DNA of 64,000 nt from Sulfuriferula plumbiphila (GTDB lineage Bacteria; Pseudomonadota; Gammaproteobacteria; Burkholderiales; Sulfuriferulaceae), in NCBI RefSeq assembly GCF_009938015.1, contig NZ_AP021884.1, positions 1,475,501-1,539,500 on the forward strand, read 5' to 3'. A program made the position numbers and the translations under genes. The notes under the pieces are model-generated. The model saw only the letters and a list, made by a program, of their open reading frames with translations, made no database searches and had not been told where the DNA came from. Below are positions 10,151-18,737 of this stretch, in pieces. Each line of letters opens with the position of its first letter. Positions within the stretch are counted from its first letter, which is position 1.

Positions 10151-11110
10151 TTAAGCCAGAACGTATTTTTCCAGATCGGCCACGTTCGGTTCAGGCGATT
10201 CCTCGGCGAACTTGATGACTTCGTTCTCGATATAGGCGTCGGTTTCCTTTTCGATTGCGGTGAATTCATCCATGCTTATGACGCTGGCTTCAATCAGGCG
10301 GTCGCGCAGGATGTTGATGGGGTCGCGCTGCTTCCATTGCTCTTCTTCCTCGCGCGTGCGGTAGCCGCGCGAATCGGACATGGAGTGGCCGCGGTAGCGA
10401 TAGGTCATCAACTCCAGGAAATACGGCCCCTTGCGGCTGCGCACATATTCTACGGCCTTGACCGCGTGCTCATGCACCACTTCCACGTCCTGTCCGTCGC
10501 ACTGGGCGGATTCGATACCGTAGCCGCACACGCGCTTGTACTGGTCGAGCACGGCGGTGGAGCGGTCAATCGAGGTGCCGATGCCATACTGGTTGTTTTC
10601 ACACACGAACAGCACCGGCAGTTTCCATAATGCGGCCATATTGAGGGTTTCGTGAAACACGCCCTGGTTGTTGGCGGCGTCACCCAGAAAGCAGATGGAT
10701 ATCTCGTCCCCGCCCTTCAGCTGGATACCTTTGGCGATGCCGGCGGCGAGCGGGAACGGGCCGCCGACCAACGCGTAACCGCCCATGAAGCGATGCGCCA
10801 CATCAAATATGTGCATGGAGCCGCCGCGCCCTTTGGAACAGCCGGTTTCCTTGCCGTACAGCTCGGCCATGACGGCCTTGGGATCGGCGCCGCACTTGAT
10901 GGCGTGGATATGGTCGCGGTAACCGGTGATGACGTAATCATGGCCGGGGCGGGCTGCTTCCATCACGCCGTTGCAACAGGCTTCCTGGCCGGGGTAGAGG
11001 TGCAGAAAACCGCCGATTTTGCGTTCGATATAGGCCTGATAGCAGCGCTCTTCAAAGCGGCGGTGCAGCACCATTTCGCGCAGCACGCGCTTTTTGTCTT
11101 CCAGTTTCAT
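10151..11110 (-). CDS. pdhA: Pyruvate dehydrogenase E1 component, alpha subunit
   Basis: Alpha chain of the thiamine-diphosphate E1 of the pyruvate dehydrogenase complex. The 319 residues start at MKLEDKKRVLREMVLHRRFEE, after AAGGA; the reading from 11161 is longer but has no ribosome site. Marks: GFLHLYPGQEACCNGVMEA, ITGYRDHIHAIKCGADP, GRGGSMHIFD, then the ThDP motif reading LGDAANNQG...ENNQYGIGT, and the phosphorylation-loop-like YRYRGHSMSDSRGYRTREEE. In the ThDP motif the usual GDG reads GDA. First gene of the pdhA-pdhB-E2E3 operon; divergent from the aminopeptidase gene with 115 bp between the starts, where the promoters must lie. Confidence 0.94.
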   Translation of the reverse strand: MKLEDKKRVLREMVLHRRFEERCYQAYIERKIGGFLHLYPGQEACCNGVMEAARPGHDYVITGYRDHIHAIKCGADPKAVMAELYGKETGCSKGRGGSMHIFDVAHRFMGGYALVGGPFPLAAGIAKGIQLKGGDEISICFLGDAANNQGVFHETLNMAALWKLPVLFVCENNQYGIGTSIDRSTAVLDQYKRVCGYGIESAQCDGQDVEVVHEHAVKAVEYVRSRKGPYFLELMTYRYRGHSMSDSRGYRTREEEEQWKQRDPINILRDRLIEASVISMDEFTAIEKETDAYIENEVIKFAEESPEPNVADLEKYVLA

Positions 11111-11225
11111 GTATTTCTTCCTTGCAAGAGCTTGAGCCCGGACTGATTTTGGGCAACACAAACTCTGCTATCATCGGTTAAAACACCCTATCCGGTCAAG
11201 CCAAAACCCCACGTCAAGGTTGAAT

Positions 11226-12695
11226 ATGCTCGCAAAACTGATTGAAAACAAAAAACAAATTCCCGCAGCGCAGATGGACAAAAGCGGCCATATTTTGATG
11301 GTTTTGCCGAAAACCGCCGCCTTGCCCAAAGCTGACGACCTGCCCGGCCTCGCGCAACTTGCTGCCGCATTGCGCCGCCGCGACAAGAAACCGGCCGAGC
11401 TGGCGAAAACGCCGGTCGCAGTGGAAACGGCACACGGCGGGTTAATAGTATGGGTCATGCTGGACACCGACCAGCCCCCATTCAGCCAGCACACCGTATT
11501 GCGCCAGGCCTTGCATATCCTGCTGGAAGAATCGCCCCGAGAAATCAGTCTGGCGATCAGTGGCGATGCGGCTTTTCGCGCTCAGGCCGCGGCTGCCGCG
11601 GTGTATGTGGCGTGGGTCAACGGCGCCGCTCTGCCCAGCCTGAAAAGCAAGGATAAGCCCAAGCCGTTGCAGACCATGCGCCTGTTTGGTCACGCCTCGG
11701 CGGATGGTTTTGCTGCCCAGCGCGCAGCGGCGGAAGGCAATACCCTGTGCCGCAGTCTCACGGTCACGCCACCCAACCAGCTTACCCCCGGTATTTACCG
11801 CGAACGGGTGCGCAAACTGGCTAAAGACAACGGCTGGAAACACACCGAATACGACATGAAAAAACTGCGCAAACTCGGCGCCGGCGCGTTCGTCGCGGTG
11901 GCGCAAGGCTCAGACCCGCAGGATGCCGCCATTGTGCATCTGCGCCGCCGTCATCCCGAGGCCGGGCAGACCATCGCGCTGGTGGGCAAGGGCATCTGCT
12001 TCGACACCGGCGGTCACAACCTCAAGCCCGCCAGATACATGCAGGGCATGCACGAGGACATGAATGGTTCGGCGGTGGCGCTGGGCATCCTGCTGGCGGC
12101 CACGCGGCTGGATTTGCCGGTGAACATCGATTGCTGGCTGGCGATCGCGCAAAACCACATCAGCCCGAAAGCCTACAAGCAGAACGACGTGGTCAGCGCG
12201 CTCAACGGCACCACCATCGAAGTGGTGCACACCGATGCCGAAGGCCGCATGGTGCTGGCTGACACGCTCGCCCTGGCAGCGCGCGCGAAACCCGACGTTA
12301 TTGTCGATTTCGCCACGCTGACCGGCAGCATGGGTGCCGCGCTGGGCGAGCGTTACAGCGGCGTGTTGTCCAACCGCGATGAATTGCTTGCGCAGGCGGT
12401 CGCGGCCGGCAAGGTCAGCGGCGAGCGCATGTGCGCCTTCCCGATGGATGAAGACTACGAACCCGCGCTTGATTCCGCTATTGCCGATATCAAGCAATGC
12501 ACCCTTGACGGTGATGCCGACCATATTCTCGCTGCGCGCTTTCTCAACCATTTCGTGGACAAGCGTCCCTGGCTGCATGTGGATTTGTCGTCGAGCAACT
12601 GCGACGACGGACTGGGTGCGGTGGGCACCGACGTGACCGGCTTCGGCGTGGCCTGGGGAATCAGGCTGCTGGCTGAGCTGCAGGTCGGCAAGTAA
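11226..12695 (+). CDS. M17 leucyl aminopeptidase family protein
   Basis: Cytosolic two-metal aminopeptidase that removes N-terminal residues from peptides. The 489 residues carry the M17 catalytic block: VGKGICFDTGGHNLKP (metal-binding Lys and Asp), HEDMNGSAVALG, and HTDAEGRMVLADTLALA (NTDAEGR signature with His for Asn), which holds the catalytic Arg and metal-binding Asp/Glu. The N-terminal domain is diverged, so this is a PepA/PepB-like paralogue rather than clearly PepA. ATG at 11226 is preferred over the TTG at 11220; AAGG lies 7 nt upstream. Followed after 47 bp by aroC in the same direction. Confidence 0.9.
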   Translation: MLAKLIENKKQIPAAQMDKSGHILMVLPKTAALPKADDLPGLAQLAAALRRRDKKPAELAKTPVAVETAHGGLIVWVMLDTDQPPFSQHTVLRQALHILLEESPREISLAISGDAAFRAQAAAAAVYVAWVNGAALPSLKSKDKPKPLQTMRLFGHASADGFAAQRAAAEGNTLCRSLTVTPPNQLTPGIYRERVRKLAKDNGWKHTEYDMKKLRKLGAGAFVAVAQGSDPQDAAIVHLRRRHPEAGQTIALVGKGICFDTGGHNLKPARYMQGMHEDMNGSAVALGILLAATRLDLPVNIDCWLAIAQNHISPKAYKQNDVVSALNGTTIEVVHTDAEGRMVLADTLALAARAKPDVIVDFATLTGSMGAALGERYSGVLSNRDELLAQAVAAGKVSGERMCAFPMDEDYEPALDSAIADIKQCTLDGDADHILAARFLNHFVDKRPWLHVDLSSSNCDDGLGAVGTDVTGFGVAWGIRLLAELQVGK

Positions 12696-12742
12696 GCCTG
12701 CCATGTTAAACTCGCCACTTTGAAATCTGAGCGAGCACGACC

Positions 12743-13849
12743 ATGTCCGGCAGCAGCATAGGCAAATTATTTTGTGTCACCACCTTCGGTGAATCCCATG
12801 GTCCGGCCATCGGCTGCGTGGTGGATGGTTGCCCGCCGGGTATGGCATTGTGCGCCGAGGATATCCAGGCGCAACTGGATCGGCGCAAGCCCGGCACCTC
12901 GCGCCACGTCACCCAGCGGCGCGAATCGGACACGGTGGAAATCCTCTCCGGCCTCTTTGAGGGACACACCACCGGCGCACCCATTGCGCTGCTGATCCGC
13001 AACGAAGACCAGCGCAGCAAGGATTACGGCAACATCGCCGATACCTTCCGCCCCGGCCACGCCGACTACACCTACTGGCACAAATACGGCATCCGCGATT
13101 ACCGTGGCGGCGGGCGCTCCTCCGCACGGCTCACTGCGCCGCTGGTCGGCGCCGGCGCCATCGCCAAAAAATGGCTAGCGCAAAAATACGGTATCCGGGT
13201 GCGCGGCCACATGTCGGCGCTGGGGCCGATTGATTTGGCTTTCAAAAGCTGGGAGGCCGTCAGTGAAAACGCTTTCTTCAGCCCCGATCCCGACAGCGTG
13301 GCGGCGCTGGAAGCCTACATGGACGAACTGCGCAAATCCGGCGACTCAGCCGGCGCAAAAATCACCGTGGTGGCCGAGAATGTACCGGCAGGCTGGGGCG
13401 AGCCGCTCTACGACCGCATCGACGCCGACCTCGCCCATGCCCTGATGGGGCTCAACGCCGTCAAAGGCGTGGAAATCGGCGACGGCTTTGCATCCGCCCG
13501 CCAGAAAGGCACCGAACACCGCGACGAGCTCACTCCGCAAGGCTTCTTGTCCAATCACGCCGGCGGCGTGCTGGGCGGCATCTCCAGCGGCCAGAACATT
13601 GTCGCCCACATCGCCATCAAGCCCACCTCCTCAATACGGCTACCCGGACGCTCCATCGACAAACAGGGGAATCCCATCGAAGTCGTCACCCATGGCCGCC
13701 ACGACCCTTGTGTCGGCATCCGCGCCACCCCGATTGCCGAAGCGCTGATGGCGATTGTGCTGATGGATCATGCGTTAAGGCACCGCGCGCAATGCGCGGA
13801 TGTGGTGATGGAGACGCCGCAGATTGCGGGGAATGTTGAGCAGGAGTAA
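12743..13849 (+). CDS. aroC: Chorismate synthase
   Basis: Converts EPSP to chorismate with reduced FMN, the last step of the shikimate pathway. The 368 residues are full length. Signatures: [18 protein letters not shown] (first), [40 protein letters not shown] (second), and a C-terminal block [20 protein letters not shown] (third); the conserved His residues of the family (SHG, RHD) are present. It follows the aminopeptidase by 47 bp and may share its transcript. Nothing unusual is seen. Confidence 0.98.
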   Translation: MSGSSIGKLFCVTTFGESHGPAIGCVVDGCPPGMALCAEDIQAQLDRRKPGTSRHVTQRRESDTVEILSGLFEGHTTGAPIALLIRNEDQRSKDYGNIADTFRPGHADYTYWHKYGIRDYRGGGRSSARLTAPLVGAGAIAKKWLAQKYGIRVRGHMSALGPIDLAFKSWEAVSENAFFSPDPDSVAALEAYMDELRKSGDSAGAKITVVAENVPAGWGEPLYDRIDADLAHALMGLNAVKGVEIGDGFASARQKGTEHRDELTPQGFLSNHAGGVLGGISSGQNIVAHIAIKPTSSIRLPGRSIDKQGNPIEVVTHGRHDPCVGIRATPIAEALMAIVLMDHALRHRAQCADVVMETPQIAGNVEQE

Positions 13850-13984
13850 GACACGCGGAGGGAAGGCTTATACGGCATTGTGGCAGCGATGCTTGTACAG
13901 CCTTCAAACCCGGTGCTGACATCGGCTACAGATGGGCAAGGCCCCTGCGCTACGCGGTTGATGCGTGGTTTACGGCTGGATGTT

Positions 13985-15844
13985 TTATCGGTCCAGGATT
14001 TTGTCGCGGATATCCTGAAAAAACTGCACATTGTTGCGCCCGGCGCTTTTGGCGTGAAACATGGTGTGATCCGCCATGCTCATGAGTGTTTCCGGGCTGT
14101 CTGCGTCATCCGGATAAATCGCCAGACCGATGCTGAGCGTGAGCTTGGTTTCAATGCCGCCCAGGTCGATACTTTCCCGCGCTGCATCGCGCAGGCGTTC
14201 GGCAATTCTGCGGATGTCTTCTTCACAGTTGGCGTCGGGCAACAACACCACAAATTCGTCGCCTCCCCAGCGCGAGAGCGTGTCCATTTCCCTGAGCACG
14301 GATTGCAGGCGCTTGCTTAATGTGACGAGTACTGTATCGCCCGCTTTGTGTCCCAGGGTATCGTTGATGTGTTTGAAATGATCCACGTCGATAAAGCCCA
14401 ATGCGACTTTGCCCTTTCGCCGCTGCGCACGGGCGATGGACTGGTGCAGGTGTTCTTCCAGCAGAATGCGGTTGGGCAGTTGGGTCAATGCGTCGTGCAA
14501 TGCCATCTGGGTAATGCGTCGCTCCTGTAAATAGCTGGAGGTAATGTCGCGCAGAACGCCGCGCAGTGTGGTGACTTGTCCTTGAAGAGAGCGGTGCGCA
14601 AGCAGGTGCGCTTCGATCCAGATAGATCCCTTGCCGTGCAGCAGACGGAAGCGAACCACATCGGAATGCATCGTGCCGGAGGCCAGTTGCTGAATAACTG
14701 AAATAAGCGCAGGGCGGTCGTCCGGGTAAACGAAATCGGTCAAGGGTTTTCCGGGATGCCCGTTGGTATGCTCGCAGGGCAAATCCAGCAATTTGCTCCA
14801 GGCGGCGCTAAAATTGAGCAGCAAGCCATCCAGGGAAAGATCGATAATGGCTTCTTCAAGCAGATTGAGCGTTTCCAGCATGGACAGGCGTTGTGCTTCT
14901 TCCTGCATCAGTTCGGTGACGTCGCGTATCAACGCCACCATGTTCCTGGCCTGGCCTGTTTCGGAAGGCAGCATTTGCAGTCTGCCCAGAAAAAAACGGT
15001 CTGTGTCGCCGATATTCAGAGTGAATTCAAACGTTTCGCGATTGCTGCCGGCAAGTAGCTTTGGTGTGGCTAGCTGAATTGCCTGGGCCATGTCGTTGGG
15101 CAGAACCTGTTCCAATGCCAGCCCGGTAATGTTGGAATCGAGACCGATGGAAAAGGTGTGGTTGTCGGTCCAGGCATTGAGGATGTGGCCGCCGAGGTCA
15201 TATTCGATGATCATGTCTTCGGTTGCGCCGACCAGCGCCTTAAGCCGCTGGGTGCTCGCTTCAAGGTTTTGTTCGGCACGTTTGCGTACCAGCGCGAGTG
15301 CCAGACTGTTGGTGATGGCGCACAGCACGTTAACCTCTACCGGTTGCCAGCTGCGGGTTTCATCCCGGCTGAACAGACCGAGAAAACCTTCCATTTCGCC
15401 CTGCATCAGGAGCGGTATGCACAGCACAGTATGAATTTTTTGCGTGGCAAAAAGCATCGCTTCCGCTTGCGGTAATTCCGCGATATTTTTGGAAAACACC
15501 ATGCCCGCATGCAGGGTATCGAAAAGCAGCGGGTATTTTTGGTAATCAATTTCCCGGAACTGCATGAAATCCGATAGGCGGCTGACCGCTTCGGAAGAAG
15601 ACCAGGTGCAGTACAGGTTGGCACCATGGGCGTTTTTTTCGGGTTTGTTCAGGAATAGGGCGCAACAACTGATTCCTGTGGTTGCGACCAACAGCTGTAA
15701 CACCTCGGTCAGGTTCTGTTCGCTGGTCTCTTCCAGCAAAAGCTCGGCGACGCTGCCGAGCGCTTTGAGATATCGTTTGTACAAATCCAGCTCCTCGGCA
15801 ATGGGAACCGGAATTGCCCCTGCCAGATTGCCTGCCGTACGCAT
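13985..15844 (-). CDS. Diguanylate cyclase with GAF and PAS sensor domains
   Basis: Makes cyclic di-GMP from two GTP in response to a signal read by its N-terminal part. 619 residues: a GAF domain (~60-190), a first PAS-like segment (LKALVGATEDMIIEYDLGGHI onward), a second PAS/PAC segment (~315-440) and a GGDEF domain. The active site RWGGDEF is intact near residue 525, and the inhibitory I-site REMD sits five residues before it. No EAL domain is present. No membrane segment is seen, so it is probably a soluble sensor. GGAG lies 10 nt before the ATG. It stands alone, convergent with aroC; the ligand is not evident. Confidence 0.93.
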   Translation of the reverse strand: MRTAGNLAGAIPVPIAEELDLYKRYLKALGSVAELLLEETSEQNLTEVLQLLVATTGISCCALFLNKPEKNAHGANLYCTWSSSEAVSRLSDFMQFREIDYQKYPLLFDTLHAGMVFSKNIAELPQAEAMLFATQKIHTVLCIPLLMQGEMEGFLGLFSRDETRSWQPVEVNVLCAITNSLALALVRKRAEQNLEASTQRLKALVGATEDMIIEYDLGGHILNAWTDNHTFSIGLDSNITGLALEQVLPNDMAQAIQLATPKLLAGSNRETFEFTLNIGDTDRFFLGRLQMLPSETGQARNMVALIRDVTELMQEEAQRLSMLETLNLLEEAIIDLSLDGLLLNFSAAWSKLLDLPCEHTNGHPGKPLTDFVYPDDRPALISVIQQLASGTMHSDVVRFRLLHGKGSIWIEAHLLAHRSLQGQVTTLRGVLRDITSSYLQERRITQMALHDALTQLPNRILLEEHLHQSIARAQRRKGKVALGFIDVDHFKHINDTLGHKAGDTVLVTLSKRLQSVLREMDTLSRWGGDEFVVLLPDANCEEDIRRIAERLRDAARESIDLGGIETKLTLSIGLAIYPDDADSPETLMSMADHTMFHAKSAGRNNVQFFQDIRDKILDR

Positions 15845-16311
15845 GTTGGTCGCGCTCCACTCCAGCCGTTAATTATTGCTTTTATTATTCAGGTCTTGTC
15901 ACGGTTAAGAAGAAGCAGGTTACATCAATACAGCAAAAATGCTAAGTCCACTGCGTGGAGCCAGAAATTCCTAAACTACCAGCTTCCATATATCCAGAAA
16001 CGTTACAAGGCACAAGCCGCAGGCTTGCACCTGCAATTTTAATTTGGAAGATTCAAAATGGCTGCGTGCGCACCTTGATTCCTCACGATATTGGCCTGCT
16101 GGCCCTGCGTTCTTGAGTCCCGCCGCTGAACCGGCTCAGCCGGGAACCCGCGGCGGGAGCCAACCCAGGTCGGTACGTTGTCGCACATGGGGGCCAGCCA
16201 TTGAGGATGGGGCAAGCGCATGACAAGCCAGCAGTGGCAAAGCCACTCGCTGACCTTGAAGCGCAAGTGGCCATGGTGGTCATCACAGGCGATAAGACCT
16301 GCAATTGGGTC

Positions 16312-16386
16312 ATCCCTTTCCGCATGCTGCGTGATCTGCTTGGACAGGAAGGCCTGCACATTGGGCACAAGCACGTTCGCAATTTG
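16312..16386 (+). pseudogene. Fragment of an IS3-family transposase (orfB-like)
   Basis: Translation in the + frame gives FRMLRDLLGQEGLHIGHKHV, which closely follows the orfB stretch usually read as RMLRDLLRQEGxxVGRKHVxTLM in IS3-family elements (remembered consensus, not searched). Only about 25 residues are left, with no start, no DDE residues and no terminal repeats that I could find. It is a decayed scar, lying immediately before the rpsT promoter. Confidence 0.45.
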
Positions 16387-16388
16387 AC

Positions 16389-16417
16389 TTGCCAGAAATG
16401 CGGGTGGTCTTTATAAT
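16389..16417 (+). promoter_or_regulatory. Sigma-70 promoter of rpsT
   Basis: TTGCCA (16389-16394), 17 bp spacer, and a perfect TATAAT (16412-16417), about 36 bp ahead of the rpsT start codon. This is the cleanest vegetative promoter I see in the window, in keeping with a highly expressed ribosomal gene. Confidence 0.75.
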
Positions 16418-16453
16418 CCTGCGTTTAGCAAAATCAGAACAGGAGTTTCATCC

Positions 16454-16717
16454 ATGGCAAACAGCGCACAGGCCAGAAAGCGCGCCAGACAGAATGACAA
16501 ACAGCGCGCCCACAATGCCGCTCTGCGTTCCACCTTGCGTACCGCCATCAAGAAAGTGCAAAAAGCCGTTCTGGCGGGCGATAAAGCTGCTGCCCAATCC
16601 GTATTCGGCGAGTCGATGAAAGCCATTGACAGCATCGCTGACAAACGCATCATCCACAAGAACAAAGCGTCTCGTCACAAGAGCCGCCTGTCCTCTGCTG
16701 TCAAGGCAATGGCCTGA
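16454..16717 (+). CDS. rpsT: 30S ribosomal protein S20
   Basis: Primary-binding protein of the 30S subunit that contacts the 5' domain and helix 44 of 16S rRNA. The 87 residues are typical: [20 protein letters not shown], a Lys/Arg-rich three-helix bundle, then [20 protein letters not shown] at the C-terminus. A ribosome site (AGGAG) lies upstream of the ATG. Monocistronic, as usual, with its own strong promoter. In many betaproteobacteria murJ is nearby; here it is not in the window. Confidence 0.98.
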   Translation: MANSAQARKRARQNDKQRAHNAALRSTLRTAIKKVQKAVLAGDKAAAQSVFGESMKAIDSIADKRIIHKNKASRHKSRLSSAVKAMA

Positions 16718-16812
16718 TAGCTCCAACCGCCTGGGGGTATGTCTTCCGGGCGCGTTCCTGTATTGCCCCAATATTTTTGGTTTGATTGTTTGCGGCAAAA
16801 ACTGCGCAATAC

Positions 16813-17109
16813 TTACGGCTGGCTGTCAGTCTGTGCCGGATCCAGCACTTTCAGGTCGTTTTCGCGCGCAAAGCTCATCAGGAAAGAAAACGCCGCCGGT
16901 TGCTCGTGCTGTAGCTGTTTGTCTACCACGACGCATTTCACGCCGTCCAGCGTCATGGGGCGCACGTAGGGTGAATAAGTCATGCGGTGGTCTTCGCCAA
17001 AAGTAGACAGGACACTGGACAGGCGCTCTGCCCAGTCGCTGGGACGGAATGCGCGTCCGGATGTGGTTAAACCCTGGATGATGAGTTCGTTATTGGAAGG
17101 CTCGGACAT
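16813..17109 (-). CDS. DUF3579 family protein
   Basis: Small 98-residue protein of unknown function. The sequence (GLTTSGRAFRPSDWAERLSS, then FGEDHRMTYSPYVRPMTLDG, and VKCVVVDKQL) fits what I know as DUF3579, a family common in betaproteobacteria. No catalytic motif, membrane segment or signal peptide is visible, so it should be cytosolic. It is convergent with rpsT. Its start at 17109 is the only suitable ATG. Family assignment is from memory. Confidence 0.7.
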   Translation of the reverse strand: MSEPSNNELIIQGLTTSGRAFRPSDWAERLSSVLSTFGEDHRMTYSPYVRPMTLDGVKCVVVDKQLQHEQPAAFSFLMSFARENDLKVLDPAQTDSQP

Positions 17110-17457
17110 TATGGTGGTTTTACTGGATGCCTGTTTGGTATTTTACCAGAGTATGGCGCATCGGTTAATGTGCTGTTACGCTTATGTACATTAAATTTGG
17201 TTAAATTTGGGCGGTCTTGAATTGGGTGCAATATAGGCAAGACTGAAATTTTTCGGTTTAGTTGCGTGCCATGCAGCAGGCCATCAAATCCGCGATGCTA
17301 TTCCAATAAGTCTTGAAACATCACCAACAAACACCTGACCGGTTCAAGCGCTTAAAAATTTAGCTCTTGCTGGCAGGCATGGTTTCAGCTAAATATACGG
17401 CTGGTGTAAATTTTTTCCTGCCGCAACCAACAAATTTCCTGAGGAAATATTAGAGCC
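17110..17457. other. 348 bp intergenic stretch
   Basis: AT-rich for this genome, with the direct repeat TTAAATTTGG twice near 17189-17208. It must contain the divergent promoters for the DUF3579 gene and the small membrane peptide / PuuD-like pair, but I see no convincing -35/-10 pair, RNA gene or further ORF. Confidence 0.5.
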
Positions 17458-17553
17458 GTGAAAAATCCATTGGATTCGCTGTGGGGAACGGTCATTTCCG
17501 GTCTGATACTGACGCTGGTGTTGTATGTTTTCATCAAAAACTTTTTATTATAA
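17458..17553 (+). CDS. Putative 31-residue single-pass membrane peptide
   Basis: GTG start, then MKNPLDSLWGTVISGLILTL followed by VLYVFIKNFLL and TAA: one hydrophobic helix of about 20 residues flanked by charged ends. GAGGA lies ~12 nt upstream, somewhat far. It ends 7 bp before the start of the PuuD-like membrane protein, and the ribosome site of that gene overlaps its stop region, so the two are probably co-translated. The setting resembles tiny accessory subunits of membrane oxidases (CydX- or CcoQ-like), but I know no named family for it. Function unknown. Confidence 0.5.
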   Translation: MKNPLDSLWGTVISGLILTLVLYVFIKNFLL

Positions 17554-17560
17554 AGGGGGT

Positions 17561-18052
17561 ATGATGGAATTTGTTCCGGCAATGGCCAGATGGCTACACT
17601 TGATGGCAGGCGTAATGTGGATCGGTCTGTTGTATTACTTCAACTTTGTGCAGGTTGACGCCATGAAAGCGGCAACCGCTGATGGCAGCGCAGGCGGCAT
17701 CAGCAAGCACGTTGCCCCCCGTGCCTTGCTGTTTTTCCGCTGGGCTGCGCTGGTCACCTGGCTGGCCGGGGCTGCATTGTTGGGCCCCTACTTCAAGGCC
17801 GCATTCAGTCTGCAGCCTTCCCATGCCGTGATTGGTATAGGTGCCTGGCTCGGTACCATCATGCTGTTTAATGTCTGGGTGTTAATCTGGCCCAACCAGA
17901 AAAAAATCCTGGGCCTGGCAAGAGCCACCGATACCCAGAAAAATACTGCGCGCAGGGTGGCTTTCCTGGCGTCCCGTACCAATACCATGCTGTCCATCCC
18001 CATGCTGTTTTTCATGGCGGCGGGTGCGCATAGCGGCGTATATGGCTTTTAA
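17561..18052 (+). CDS. PuuD-like (urate hydroxylase N-terminal domain) membrane protein
   Basis: 163-residue integral membrane protein with four hydrophobic segments ([75 protein letters not shown]). It matches, from memory, the transmembrane domain of PuuD-type urate hydroxylase but lacks the C-terminal cytochrome c domain. Conserved-looking His in RWLHLMAG and [10 protein letters not shown] agree with that domain. The truncated form occurs in lithotrophic betaproteobacteria, where a urate role is unproven. Start at 17561 follows GGGGGT. Downstream of a tiny membrane peptide and upstream of sodB (35 bp gap). Confidence 0.7.
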   Translation: MMEFVPAMARWLHLMAGVMWIGLLYYFNFVQVDAMKAATADGSAGGISKHVAPRALLFFRWAALVTWLAGAALLGPYFKAAFSLQPSHAVIGIGAWLGTIMLFNVWVLIWPNQKKILGLARATDTQKNTARRVAFLASRTNTMLSIPMLFFMAAGAHSGVYGF

Positions 18053-18087
18053 GTTCGATTACCTGTGATCTGCTAAAGGAGAAAACG

Positions 18088-18669
18088 ATGATTCATGAAT
18101 TGCCCGCCTTACCCTATGCCAGGGATGCCCTGCAACCGCATATTTCTGCCGAAACGCTCGAGTATCACTACGGCAAGCACCATCAGGCCTATGTGACCAA
18201 TCTGAATAACCTGATCAAGGGCAATGAATTTGAAAACATGAGCCTGGAAGAAATCATCATGAAATCTTCCGGCGGCGTGTTCAACAATGCTGCCCAGGTG
18301 TGGAACCATACCTTTTACTGGCACTGTCTCAGCCCTAACGGCGGGGGTGAGCCGAGCGGTGCGCTGGCCGATGCCATCAAGGCCAAGTGGGGTTCGTTTG
18401 ACGCGTTCAAGGATGCTTTCAGCAAGGCTGCCGTGGGCACATTCGGGTCAGGCTGGGCATGGCTGGTAAAAACTGCCAATGGCCAGCTCGACATCGTCTC
18501 CACCAGCAACGCAGCCACTCCGATGACCAGTGGGCAGAAGGCGCTGATGACCTGCGATGTGTGGGAGCATGCCTATTACATTGACTACCGCAACGCCCGT
18601 CCCAAGTATGTGGAGGTGTTCTGGAATCTGGTAAACTGGAACTTCGTGTCGCAAAATTACGCGGCCTGA
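18088..18669 (+). CDS. sodB: Superoxide dismutase, Fe type
   Basis: Disproportionates superoxide in the cytosol. 193 residues: [20 protein letters not shown] and [14 protein letters not shown] at the N-terminus (metal His), [20 protein letters not shown] (second His), GSGWAWLV, and the signature [13 protein letters not shown] with Asp and His ligands. The AAQVWNHxFYW context and Ala/Gly pattern point to iron rather than manganese, though the metal cannot be settled from sequence. AAGGAG lies 7-8 nt before the ATG. Ends in a strong terminator at 18691. Confidence 0.97.
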   Translation: MIHELPALPYARDALQPHISAETLEYHYGKHHQAYVTNLNNLIKGNEFENMSLEEIIMKSSGGVFNNAAQVWNHTFYWHCLSPNGGGEPSGALADAIKAKWGSFDAFKDAFSKAAVGTFGSGWAWLVKTANGQLDIVSTSNAATPMTSGQKALMTCDVWEHAYYIDYRNARPKYVEVFWNLVNWNFVSQNYAA

Positions 18670-18690
18670 ACGTAGCAGTTTGTAATGCAC

Positions 18691-18720
18691 CACGGCGGCG
18701 CAAGCCGCCGTGTGCTTTTT
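18691..18720 (+). terminator. Rho-independent terminator of sodB
   Basis: Perfect 9-bp stem CACGGCGGC / GCCGCCGTG with a GCAA tetraloop (18691-18712), followed by TGC and five T residues (18716-18720). It separates sodB from argD. Confidence 0.9.
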
Positions 18721-18737
18721 AACCCTCTCTTAAGTCA

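Larger units (their letters stand above)
15845..16453. other. 609 bp intergenic stretch: IS remnant and rpsT promoter
   Basis: No complete gene is visible. The first ~170 bp are AT-rich leader sequence of the cyclase gene. A GC-rich part (~16080-16200) contains short inverted repeats (CCGCCGCTGAACCGG ... CCGCGGCGGG) but no protein I recognise. A short stretch at 16312-16386 resembles an IS3-type transposase, and the rpsT promoter follows at 16389-16417. Confidence 0.6.

Noticed and set aside
16039-16374. 111-codon minus-strand reading upstream of rpsT
   Set aside because: No family resemblance, no ribosome site, and the opposite strand carries the IS3-like scar; more likely noncoding.
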